This document shows positions 1-7,629 of a stretch of DNA of 29,987 nucleotides, piece by piece. The notes beneath the pieces are model-generated. The model saw only the letters and a list, made by a program, of their open reading frames with translations. It searched no databases and was not told the DNA's origin. Source of the stretch: Bacillota bacterium (lineage in GTDB: Bacteria > Bacillota > Clostridia > Christensenellales > Aristaeellaceae); the NCBI GenBank assembly GCA_023435435.1, contig JAEYRW010000092.1, forward strand, positions 1-29,987. Reading direction: 5' to 3'. The first letter of the stretch is position 1; each line of letters begins with the position of its first letter. The position numbers and the translations under genes were made by a program.

Positions 1-100
1 ACGGTAAATAAATCTTTTCACCCTGTTCGGGATCCTCAAGGCCACCAGCCCTTGGGCGGGGTCTGGGCCAGCACCCCAGCGTTCCCCGCCTCCCCCGTCC

Positions 101-970
101 CTACCTCTCCGTCCCCCAGAACACCAGCGCGAGGATGCCCGGGCCGGTATGCGCGCCGATGATGGGGTTGATTTCGACGAGATCGATTTCGGCCTCGGGG
201 AAGCGCGCGGCGACGGCGGCCTCGAGTTTTTCGGCCTCTTCGGGTGCATCGCCGTGGCCGACCACGACGCGCCTGGTATAGGCGCTGTCCCAGCCCTTTG
301 CCATGCGGGCGAGCTGCGCCTCGATGGCTTTTTTTCGGCCGCGCGGTTTTTCCGCGGCCTTGAGCGCCCCCGTTTCGTCCACGTGGAGAAGGGGCTTGAT
401 TTGAAGGAGGGTGCCCACGGCGGCGGTGGCGGCTGAAACGCGCCCGCCGCGCTTCAAGTGCTCAAAGGTATCGACGGTAAACCAGTGGCACACCTTGCGG
501 CGGTTTTTCGTTACCCACGCGGCGAGTTCGGAAAGCGTCGCGCCCTCCAACTGCCGCCGGGCCGCCTCGCAGACCAGAAAGCCTTCGCCCGGCGCAGCCG
601 CGAGGGTATCGACGATCACAATTTCCCGGCCGGGGTACGCCTCCGAAAGCTCGGCGGCGCACATCCGCGCCATATCGATGGTGCCGGAAAGCGCGGAGGA
701 AAAGCAAAGATACAAAACGTCCCGCCCGGCGCGCAGGTGCGGCTCGAAGGCGGCTTTGTACACCTCGGGGTTGATCATCGATGTCGTGGCATACTTCCCC
801 GCGCGCAGGGCCTCGTAGAACGCACGGGCGCTCAGGTCACCGCCCGGGCCGTAGGTATACGACTGCCCATCCAGATCGATCTGCATGGGAATCACCCCGA
901 TGGCGGGCAGGCCGCTTTTCATGCGCTCCGTCATATCCGCGGTGGCATCGGTCAATATCTGATACTGCAT
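101..970 (-). CDS. DegV family fatty acid-binding protein
   Basis: The 289-residue product matches the DegV (FakB-type) family, which binds a fatty acid and, in Firmicutes, presents it to the FakA kinase for phospholipid synthesis. Visible family marks are the N-terminal ILTDATADMT strand-loop, the TTSMINP segment, the CFSSALSGT loop expected to hold the fatty-acid head group, a TVDTFEHLKRGGRVS stretch, the IKPLLHVDETGAL strand and a C-terminal GPGILALVFWG. The start is placed at the ATG at 968-970 because AAAGGAGA lies about 7 bases before it; an upstream in-frame TTG at 994 lacks such a site. It begins 21 bases after the stop of the zinc-ribbon gene, so the two are probably co-transcribed. 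The ligand cannot be read from sequence. No FakA partner is in the window. Confidence 0.93.
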   Translation of the reverse strand: MQYQILTDATADMTERMKSGLPAIGVIPMQIDLDGQSYTYGPGGDLSARAFYEALRAGKYATTSMINPEVYKAAFEPHLRAGRDVLYLCFSSALSGTIDMARMCAAELSEAYPGREIVIVDTLAAAPGEGFLVCEAARRQLEGATLSELAAWVTKNRRKVCHWFTVDTFEHLKRGGRVSAATAAVGTLLQIKPLLHVDETGALKAAEKPRGRKKAIEAQLARMAKGWDSAYTRRVVVGHGDAPEEAEKLEAAVAARFPEAEIDLVEINPIIGAHTGPGILALVFWGTER

Positions 971-990
971 GGGAAGGTTCTCCTTTGCCG

Positions 991-2337
991 TCAATCCGTT
1001 TTGAGGTCGAGGAACCGCGCGATGAGCATGGGATAGTAGTGCGTATTGTACATATGCCTTCCGCTCACGTCCGCATAGGCGACGTACACCTTGCCGCGCG
1101 TGGGCGAACCGAGACTGGATTGGTTTTCAAGCACGAGGAGATGCTCGACGCCGTCGGTGCCCACGTCCATGATGATATACTGGACCTCGTCCTCATACAC
1201 CACGTCGACAACCTCGCCGGTGCACTTGAAGATGCGGCCCGTCCACTGCTCGAACAGCTCGCACAGGGTGGTATAGTTGTCCTCGATCTTCCATGCCTTG
1301 CGCGAATATTCGTCGATGGTGGGCGTGTAGGTGATGTTGAGGCTGATGACGCTGTCCGCCTTGCCCTCCATGGTCGCGCGGAAGCGGACCGTGTTCTTTC
1401 CGTAGGTAGTGAGCTTCGCGATGAAGCTGAACTCACCGGTGGAAAGGTTGTTGGTGACGCTGCCCTCGACATAATCCGTGTCCACGGAGATCATCGCGCC
1501 GGGATCGCACTTGCCGGAGATGGTCACGACATTGGTGGACGTGGTCGTCAGCGTGCCGGTGGAAATCTCGACGCCGATCTCCATCTGCGCGCGGTAGATG
1601 AGAATGTCCCGCCGCGCCTCCTTGTGGCCCGGCGTGTTGACGATGATGGTATATGTGTTGTCGCCGATGGGATAGACGTCGACGTTGTAGGACAGGCGGC
1701 CCGCCTGGTCGACGATATCGGTGGCGTCCTTGCCGTTGACGCTGACCTTGCTGCCCGGAACCACCTGCACCTCGAGGGGGTAGAGCGATGTATTGACCGC
1801 GAGATCGTCCGATTCGGGGCTGATGACCGTAATGGGGGATTCCGGCGCAACCACATCGAACGTCAGGGCGGGCAGAATCCGCTTGTCGCCGCTCTGGCAA
1901 ATGAGGATCGCTGCGACGCTCACATTCGCGCTTTCGATGGACTCGATGTCTGTGCCAAACCAATCGCTGTCCGCGATCTCAAGGCGCGCGACGCCGCCCG
2001 AGAACGCCACCGTCCGGTCGAGATCCTCGAAGAACACGGCGTCGCCGTCCTGGCCGTAATAGGTAATGGCATGCCCCGCGCGCCCGTCGTCGAGGGTGAT
2101 CTCCGTGACGGAGGGCGTGTACGCGCCGCGCGTATAAAGCTTGTTGAGCTTGTAGGAATCGGTCCAGTAATAGAGCTTGTAGACGCCCACAAAGATGATC
2201 GCCAGTGCCAAAATCCACGAGAGCACGACAATCAGGGCCCTGAGCGGACGGAACGCCCGGGTCCTTAATTCAAAGCCGCAGTGGGGGCAAACCGCGACGC
2301 CGCGGTCGATCTCCCGGTTGCAATTGGGACAGGTCAA
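991..2337 (-). CDS. Zinc-ribbon, single-pass membrane protein with extracytoplasmic Ig-like domains
   Basis: The 448-residue product has a clear modular build. Residues 1-22 form a zinc ribbon with Cys3, Cys6, Cys17 and Cys20. Residues about 33-53 are one hydrophobic membrane span. The remaining ~390 residues are beta-rich: two tandem Ig/cadherin-like segments are suggested at about 165-335, rich in Val/Thr/Asp with 'SVNGKDAT' and 'SGKCDPGA' turns. A C-terminal segment (about 355-448) looks OB-like ('GEVVDVVYEDEVQYIIMDV'). The likely topology is a cytoplasmic zinc ribbon with the bulk outside. The start is a TTG at 2335-2337, preceded by AAAGGAGG with an 8-base spacer; an ATG inside that spacer hits a stop after two codons. 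A weak promoter-like pair (ATACAA/ATTTTA on the plus strand, 2362-2388) lies upstream. No specific function is recognised. Confidence 0.8.
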   Translation of the reverse strand: MTCPNCNREIDRGVAVCPHCGFELRTRAFRPLRALIVVLSWILALAIIFVGVYKLYYWTDSYKLNKLYTRGAYTPSVTEITLDDGRAGHAITYYGQDGDAVFFEDLDRTVAFSGGVARLEIADSDWFGTDIESIESANVSVAAILICQSGDKRILPALTFDVVAPESPITVISPESDDLAVNTSLYPLEVQVVPGSKVSVNGKDATDIVDQAGRLSYNVDVYPIGDNTYTIIVNTPGHKEARRDILIYRAQMEIGVEISTGTLTTTSTNVVTISGKCDPGAMISVDTDYVEGSVTNNLSTGEFSFIAKLTTYGKNTVRFRATMEGKADSVISLNITYTPTIDEYSRKAWKIEDNYTTLCELFEQWTGRIFKCTGEVVDVVYEDEVQYIIMDVGTDGVEHLLVLENQSSLGSPTRGKVYVAYADVSGRHMYNTHYYPMLIARFLDLKTD

Positions 2338-2460
2338 AGCCGCATCCTCCTTTGTGATCCTATTTTATTTCAACCCACACGCATACAAATCCTTCTTTGC
2401 CGCACATGTTTACAGAAATGCCCGGTTTCGTGCGCCCGCATATTTTTACCGCGCGTTTGC

Positions 2461-2488
2461 TCGACAGCGCCCCGAATTGTGTTATAAT
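2461..2488 (+). promoter_or_regulatory. Promoter of the cysteine desulfurase-thiI operon
   Basis: A TCGACA -35 box (2461-2466) is followed after 16 bases by a perfect TATAAT -10 box (2483-2488). Transcription should start near 2495, about 20 bases before the start codon, leaving a very short leader. It lies in the gap between divergent genes. Confidence 0.72.
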
Positions 2489-2516
2489 AAGATCAATATT
2501 GTGCATGGAGAAATTG

Positions 2517-3647
2517 ATGAAGGCATACCTGGACAACAGCGCGACCACGCGGCCCGACGACCGGGTGATCGAAAAAATGGCCGCGTGCATGCGCGAGGGC
2601 TACTTCAACCCCTCGTCGGTATACGCCCCGGCAGTGGATGCCCTGCGCGCGGTGCGCGGCTGCCGGGAAGAAATCCTGAAATCCGTCCGCGGTGCGGACT
2701 GCAAGCTCGTCTTTACTTCCGGCGGCACAGAGGCCAACAACCTCGCGATTCTCGGCGCGGCGGAAAAAATGCGCGGCCTTTGTGCGGCCGCCGTTTCGGC
2801 GGTGGAGCATCCCTCCGTTCTCGCGGCCTGCGCCGCGCTTTCGGCGCGCGGCGTGGACGTGCGTCTGATCGGCGTCGATGAAACGGGTAAGCTGGACTTT
2901 GCCGCGCTGGAACGGGCGCTCGAAGACGGCGCGAAGCTCGTGAGCGTCATGCAGGTGAACAACGAAACCGGCGCGCTGAATGACATCCGGCGCGTTCACA
3001 CGCTCATCGGCGGACGCGCGCTTCTCCACGTGGACGGCGTGCAGGGTTATCTCCGGGTGCCGTTTGAGATGAAGGATTGCGAGCTATACACCCTCTCCGC
3101 CCACAAAATCCACGGCCCCAAGGGCATCGGCGCGCTGATTTGCAAAAACGGCGTGCGGCTCACCGCCCGGGCAATGGGCGGCGGACAGGAGGAAAACCTC
3201 CGCTCCGGCACCGAAAACACCCCCGGCATCGCGGGGCTGCGCGAGGCCGTGCGGATCATGGGCGATTGCGACATGGGCGCGCTCATGGAAATGAAGCGCC
3301 ATCTCATCGCCGCGTTCCGGGAGGCCGTGCCCGAGGCGCAGATCAACGGCCCGGACCCGGAAGCCGCCGCGCCCCACATCGCCAACCTGTCCTTTCCCGG
3401 CGTGCGGGGCGAGGTGCTGCTCCACGCGCTGGAGGCCGAGGAAATCTATGCGTCCACTGGCTCGGCGTGCTCGTCCAAAAAGACGAAGGTCAGCAAGGTA
3501 CTGATCGCCATGGGCATGAACGCCGCGCGGGCGGGATCGGCCCTCCGGTTCAGCATCTCCCCGCACACCACGCGCGAGGAGATCGACTATGCGGCCGGAA
3601 AGCTGAAAAAAATATACGGAGAGCTGAAACGCTTTCAAAGGAGATAG
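2517..3647 (+). CDS. Cysteine desulfurase (NifS/IscS family, NifZ-like partner of ThiI)
   Basis: A PLP enzyme that removes sulfur from L-cysteine as an enzyme persulfide and passes it to acceptors. The 376 residues carry the family landmarks: LDNSATT at 5-11, SGGTEANN at 69-76, His98 stacking on PLP, VNNETG at 147-152, HVDGVQ at 171-176, the PLP lysine Lys197 in SAHKIHGPKG, and the catalytic loop STGSACSS with Cys318. The start is the ATG at 2517, with GGAG six bases upstream; an earlier in-frame ATG at 2505 overlaps that site. The next gene, thiI, starts three bases after the stop, as in the Bacillus NifZ-ThiI pair. This points to a dedicated sulfur donor for 4-thiouridine in tRNA rather than general Fe-S assembly, although no other IscS-type gene is visible here to compare. 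Confidence 0.95.
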   Translation: MKAYLDNSATTRPDDRVIEKMAACMREGYFNPSSVYAPAVDALRAVRGCREEILKSVRGADCKLVFTSGGTEANNLAILGAAEKMRGLCAAAVSAVEHPSVLAACAALSARGVDVRLIGVDETGKLDFAALERALEDGAKLVSVMQVNNETGALNDIRRVHTLIGGRALLHVDGVQGYLRVPFEMKDCELYTLSAHKIHGPKGIGALICKNGVRLTARAMGGGQEENLRSGTENTPGIAGLREAVRIMGDCDMGALMEMKRHLIAAFREAVPEAQINGPDPEAAAPHIANLSFPGVRGEVLLHALEAEEIYASTGSACSSKKTKVSKVLIAMGMNAARAGSALRFSISPHTTREEIDYAAGKLKKIYGELKRFQRR

Positions 3648-3650
3648 TCA

Positions 3651-4793
3651 ATGCGCAAGGTGCTTCTGGTGCGGTTCGGCGAGGTTTATCTCAAGGGCCT
3701 CAACCGCTCGAGTTTTTTAAAAATCTTGACCGATAATGTAAAGAAGGCAATCAAACCCCTCGGCGGAACGGTGTGGCTGGCGGACTCGCGCATCTATGTC
3801 GCGGACGTCCCCGACATGGACGAATGCGTCGCGCGCGTGACGAAGGTGTTCGGCCTTTATTCGGTGAGCCCGGCCTACGAGCTTGACAAGGACTTTGAGC
3901 AGATCGCGGCCGCATGCGTCGAGGCGGCGAAGGAGCTTCAGGGCACGTTCAAGGTGTTCGCGCGCCGCTCGGACAAGACGTTCCCGGTGAAATCCATGGA
4001 CATGGCCATGGAGATCGGCGGGCGGATTCTGGACGCGAACCCGAACCTGACGGTGGACGTCCACAAGCCGCAGCACAGGGTCTCGGTGGAGGTACGCGAC
4101 AGGGCGTACGTGTACACGGGCGAAATCATGGCGGCGGGCGGACTGCCCATGGGCACCGGCGGCAAGGCGGCGCTGCTCCTCTCCGGCGGCATCGACAGCC
4201 CCGTGGCGGGTTATCAGCTCATGCGGCGCGGCGTCCGGATCTGCGCCATTCACTTCATGTCCCCGCCGTATACGGGCGAACTGGCGCGGGAAAAGGTTCT
4301 GTCCCTGGCGAAAATCCTCACCCAGTACGCGGGCGGCATCCGCGTGTATCTGGTGCCGTTTACCAAGGCGCAGCTGGCCATCCACGAAAACTGCCCGGAC
4401 GACCTGGGTACGGTCATCACGCGCCGGTTCATGATGCGCATCGCGTGCAAGCTGGCGCGGGACTTCGGCGCACAGGCGCTCATCACGGGCGAATCCCTGG
4501 GCCAGGTGGCGAGCCAGACCATGGAGGCCATCGGCTGCACCGACGCGGTGTGCGACATGCCCGTGTTCCGGCCCCTCATCGGGCTGGACAAAATTGAAAT
4601 CATCCAAATGGCGGAGAAGATCGGCACCTATGAAACCTCGATTCTCCCCTACGAGGACTGCTGCACCGTATTCACCCCCCGCCACCCCGTGACCCACCCC
4701 AAGGCAGAGTCCATGCCCAAAGCGGAATCAAAGCTGGACGTGGACGCGCTGGTGGAAGAGGCGGTCGCAAACACCGAGAAGGTCATTCTGTAA
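3651..4793 (+). CDS. thiI: tRNA 4-thiouridine synthase ThiI
   Basis: ThiI adenylates U8 of tRNA and inserts sulfur to form 4-thiouridine. The 380-residue protein has the N-terminal ferredoxin-like segment (LLVRFGEVYLKG), a THUMP domain (about 55-163, including FARRSDK at 103-109), and an ATP-pyrophosphatase domain with the PP-loop SGGIDSP at 178-184 and the later GESLGQVASQT motif. It ends soon after an EDCCTVF segment. There is no C-terminal rhodanese domain, which is the usual short Gram-positive form; here the persulfide is expected to come directly from the adjacent desulfurase. AAAGGAG at 3637-3643 precedes the ATG. It is operonic with the desulfurase upstream and the helicase six bases downstream. 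Confidence 0.97.
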   Translation: MRKVLLVRFGEVYLKGLNRSSFLKILTDNVKKAIKPLGGTVWLADSRIYVADVPDMDECVARVTKVFGLYSVSPAYELDKDFEQIAAACVEAAKELQGTFKVFARRSDKTFPVKSMDMAMEIGGRILDANPNLTVDVHKPQHRVSVEVRDRAYVYTGEIMAAGGLPMGTGGKAALLLSGGIDSPVAGYQLMRRGVRICAIHFMSPPYTGELAREKVLSLAKILTQYAGGIRVYLVPFTKAQLAIHENCPDDLGTVITRRFMMRIACKLARDFGAQALITGESLGQVASQTMEAIGCTDAVCDMPVFRPLIGLDKIEIIQMAEKIGTYETSILPYEDCCTVFTPRHPVTHPKAESMPKAESKLDVDALVEEAVANTEKVIL

Positions 4794-4799
4794 AGAGCC

Positions 4800-7064
4800 A
4801 TGGACGTAAGCGCATACATTGAAAAACTGAAAAACGACCCGGACTTCATGAAAAATGTCACGAACTGGCAGGTGGTGCCGGCGCGGGAGGCGGCGTACGC
4901 CGACTTCCCCGCCTCCCTCGACCCCCGCATCGTGGACGTGCTCGCATCGCGCGGCATCAAAAAGCCGTACATCCATCAGTCGCGCGCCATCGCTGCTGCC
5001 CTCGCGGGCAGGGACTTCGTGGTCGTGACGCCCACGGCGTCGGGAAAGACGCTCTGCTACAACGTTCCGGTGCTGGACGCCATCCTGAAGGACGACGCGG
5101 CGCGCGCGCTGTACCTGTTCCCCACCAAGGCGCTTTCCAGCGACCAGGTGGCGGAGCTTTACTCCATGATCGAAAAAATGGGCGCGGACATCAAGGCGTA
5201 TACCTACGACGGAGACACCCCCGCCGCCGCGCGCACCGCCGTCCGGCAGGCGGGGCATGTGGTGGTCACCAACCCCGACATGCTGCATCAGGGCATCCTC
5301 CCCCACCACGCCAAGTGGGTAAAGCTCTTTGAAAACCTGAAATACGTGGTCATCGACGAAATCCACGCCTACACGGGCGTGTTCGGCTCGAACCTCGCGA
5401 ACGTCGTCCGGCGGCTTCTGCGCATCTGCGCGTTCTACGGCGCGAATCCCACCTTCATCTGCTGCTCCGCCACCATTCAGAACCCCAAGGCACTCGCGGA
5501 GACCATGACGGGCCGAGAGATGCTCTTGATCGACGAAAACGGTGCGCCCGCGGGCGAGCGGCACGTCATTTTTTACAATCCCCCCGTGGTCAATGTCCAG
5601 CTGGGCATCCGCGCCGGGTCGATTCCCGAGACCCGGAACATCGCCGCCTCGCTTTTGCGGAACAATGTTTCCCACATCGTGTTCGCACGCTCCCGGCTCA
5701 CGGTGGAGGTGCTGGTGCGCTATCTCAAGGACATGGTGCGCGATCCCTTGGGCAACGCGGGCCGGGTGCGGGGCTACCGGGGCGGCTACCTGCCCACCCA
5801 GCGGCGGGAAATCGAACGGGAACTGCGCGCGGGGCGGGTAACGTCCATCATCTCCACAAACGCGCTGGAGCTGGGCATCGACATCGGGCAGCTGGATGCC
5901 TGCGTGCTGTGCGGCTACCCCGGTACCATCGCCTCCACCTGGCAGCAGGCGGGGCGCGCGGGGCGGCGGGGGGCTGCGTCGCTGCTCATCATCGTGGCCA
6001 CCTCAAGCCCCCTCGACCAGTACATGATCTCCCACCCCGGCTACTTTTTCGGACGCTCGCCTGAAAACGCGCTCATCAATCCGAAGAACCTCTACATCCT
6101 CATGAACCATTTGAAGTGCGCCGCCTACGAGCTGCCCTTCGACCAAGGCGAAACATTCGCGGGCAATGAGGACACGGGCGAGCTGCTTCAATACCTGACG
6201 GAGGAAAACATCCTCCGGGAGGTGGGCGGACGGTACTACTGGATGGCGGAGGAATTTCCCCAGGCGGGGATCAACCTGCGCTCGGCTTCAGACCAGAATT
6301 TCCTCATCGTGGACATCACAAACCCCAAGAAGCACAAAATCATCGGGGAGATGGACCGGTTCACGGTGCCGATGCTTTTGCACCAGTACGCCATTTACAT
6401 GCACGAGGGGCGGCAGTTCCAGGTGGAAAACCTCGACTTCGACGACAAGAAGGCGTATGTGCGCGAGGTGGACGTGGGGTACTACACCGACGCGAACCTC
6501 ACGACCTCCCTCAAGGTCATCGACCGGTTCGAACAGGAGCCTTCCGGTGCGCTTACCCGGGCCCGGGGTGAAGTGCTGGTTTCAACCATCGTGACGCTGT
6601 TCAAGAAGATCAAATTCGACACCCACGAGAACCTCGGCTGGGGCCCCGTGACGCTCCCGGAGCTGGAAATGCACACCACCGCATGCTGGTGGACGCTCCC
6701 GGAGGGCATGGAGACGCGCTACGGCAAGGAGGCGCTCAAGGGCGCCATGGTGGGGCTCGCCCACGTGCTGCGCGGCATCGTTCCGGCGCACCTCATGTGC
6801 GCGCCCCAGGACATCTCAGTGGTGTACCACGTGCGCGACCCGTTTACCGACAAGCCCACCATCTACCTCTACGACGGCGTGCCCGGGGGCATCGGGCTTT
6901 CGGACAAGGTGTACGAGATGGACAAAATGCTGCTCGGCACGGCCCGGGACGTCTTGAAGGCATGCCCGTGCCCGGACGGCTGCCCCAGCTGCGTGGGCGT
7001 GGCGGCGGGCGGCGGCGCGAAGTTTACGCTGATCCGGATTCTCGACGAACTTTTGGCGAACTGA
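4800..7064 (+). CDS. mrfA: MrfA/YprA-type DEAD/DEAH-box DNA helicase with C-terminal zinc-binding (DUF1998) domain
   Basis: A superfamily 2 helicase of 754 residues. Visible motifs are the Q-like region IHQSRAI (58-64), Walker A PTASGKT (78-84), FPTKALSSDQ (107-116), DEIH (186-189), CSAT (222-225), the motif V-like STNALELGIDIG and the motif VI QQAGRAGRRG. The C-terminal region carries four cysteines, Cys722, Cys724, Cys728 and Cys731. That cysteine cluster after a DUF1998 region is the mark of MrfA (B. subtilis YprA), a 3'-5' DNA helicase that acts with the nuclease MrfB in repairing mitomycin-type lesions. No MrfB-like nuclease is next door. The ATG lies six bases after the thiI stop with only a weak AAGAG upstream, so translation may depend on coupling. 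The MrfA assignment is by motif and architecture; the biological lesion is inferred. Confidence 0.88.
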   Translation: MDVSAYIEKLKNDPDFMKNVTNWQVVPAREAAYADFPASLDPRIVDVLASRGIKKPYIHQSRAIAAALAGRDFVVVTPTASGKTLCYNVPVLDAILKDDAARALYLFPTKALSSDQVAELYSMIEKMGADIKAYTYDGDTPAAARTAVRQAGHVVVTNPDMLHQGILPHHAKWVKLFENLKYVVIDEIHAYTGVFGSNLANVVRRLLRICAFYGANPTFICCSATIQNPKALAETMTGREMLLIDENGAPAGERHVIFYNPPVVNVQLGIRAGSIPETRNIAASLLRNNVSHIVFARSRLTVEVLVRYLKDMVRDPLGNAGRVRGYRGGYLPTQRREIERELRAGRVTSIISTNALELGIDIGQLDACVLCGYPGTIASTWQQAGRAGRRGAASLLIIVATSSPLDQYMISHPGYFFGRSPENALINPKNLYILMNHLKCAAYELPFDQGETFAGNEDTGELLQYLTEENILREVGGRYYWMAEEFPQAGINLRSASDQNFLIVDITNPKKHKIIGEMDRFTVPMLLHQYAIYMHEGRQFQVENLDFDDKKAYVREVDVGYYTDANLTTSLKVIDRFEQEPSGALTRARGEVLVSTIVTLFKKIKFDTHENLGWGPVTLPELEMHTTACWWTLPEGMETRYGKEALKGAMVGLAHVLRGIVPAHLMCAPQDISVVYHVRDPFTDKPTIYLYDGVPGGIGLSDKVYEMDKMLLGTARDVLKACPCPDGCPSCVGVAAGGGAKFTLIRILDELLAN

Positions 7065-7080
7065 CGAAGGGAGGCGAACC

Positions 7081-7569
7081 ATGGACGACGAGGTCAGATT
7101 GTACGTTCTCGCGGAATTTGATCCGCGCACGGAGGAGCGGCTGTCCAACTACCGCGACCTCATGATCGGCGCGGGCTATGTGGGCACGCAGACCGTTGGC
7201 ATTACAAACCACATTACGCTGGGCTCCTTTGACCTTTCACAGGCGGAGGCGCTGGCGTCGCGCGTCGGACGCGAAAGGGGGCGCGCCATTCCCGTCCGCT
7301 TCGCCGCCACCGGAACGTTCGGCGACCGGGTTTTGTTCATCCGGCCGGAGGAGGACGCGGCGCTCTCGAAGCTGCACGCGCGCTTTGACGACGGCGGCGA
7401 CTGGGTGCCCCACTGCACCATGTACCTGTCGGAGGAGGGCGGCATCGTGCCCGCGATGGCGTATCTCGATTCGATTTTCGCGCCGTTCGAGGGCTTCATC
7501 ACGCGCATTTCTCTCCACGAATTCTTCCCGGACAAGCTTGTGGCGGCTACAGATCTCAATGCGGATTAA
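7081..7569 (+). CDS. 2H phosphoesterase (2'-5' RNA ligase / cyclic phosphodiesterase-like)
   Basis: A 162-residue protein with the two histidine motifs that define the 2H phosphoesterase superfamily: HIT in NHITLGSF near residue 44 and HCT in PHCTMYL near residue 111. These two HxT/S motifs form a symmetric active site for 2',3'-cyclic or 2'-5' phosphodiester chemistry on RNA or nucleotides. The sequence around them (FDLSQAEALA, LFIRPEED, LHARFDDGGDWVPH) fits the LigT/YjcG-like branch. A strong GGGAGG sits about eight bases before the ATG. It is the last gene of the desulfurase-thiI-helicase run, 16 bases after the helicase. An RNA-processing role would suit its neighbour ThiI, but the true substrate is unknown. 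Confidence 0.85.
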   Translation: MDDEVRLYVLAEFDPRTEERLSNYRDLMIGAGYVGTQTVGITNHITLGSFDLSQAEALASRVGRERGRAIPVRFAATGTFGDRVLFIRPEEDAALSKLHARFDDGGDWVPHCTMYLSEEGGIVPAMAYLDSIFAPFEGFITRISLHEFFPDKLVAATDLNAD

Positions 7570-7580
7570 ACAAAAACGTA

Positions 7581-7620
7581 CGGGGCCCTTCCCCCATCAT
7601 GGGGAGTCCAAAGGGGCCCG
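7581..7620 (+). other. GC-rich intergenic hairpin before the ADP-ribosyltransferase-like gene
   Basis: An imperfect inverted repeat: outer arms CGGGGCCCTT (7581-7590) and AAGGGGCCCG (7611-7620) with bulges, and an inner stem CCCC/GGGG (7592-7595 with 7601-7604) around an ATCAT loop. There is no T-tract, and the right arm runs directly into the GGAGG ribosome binding site of the next gene. It may act as a weak terminator for the upstream operon or as a translational control element; the sequence alone does not decide. Confidence 0.5.
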
Positions 7621-7629
7621 GAGGTCAAA

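Noticed and set aside
1..100. GC-rich inverted repeats after degV, such as CCCTTGGG and GGGCGGGG/CCCC elements, as a terminator
   Set aside because: No single stem stands out and no T-tract follows on the minus strand; the stretch may be a repeat but this cannot be shown from one copy.
781..2268. A 495-codon plus-strand frame opposite the zinc-ribbon membrane gene
   Set aside because: Composition-driven antisense frame; the minus-strand gene has a zinc ribbon, a membrane helix and a good ribosome binding site.
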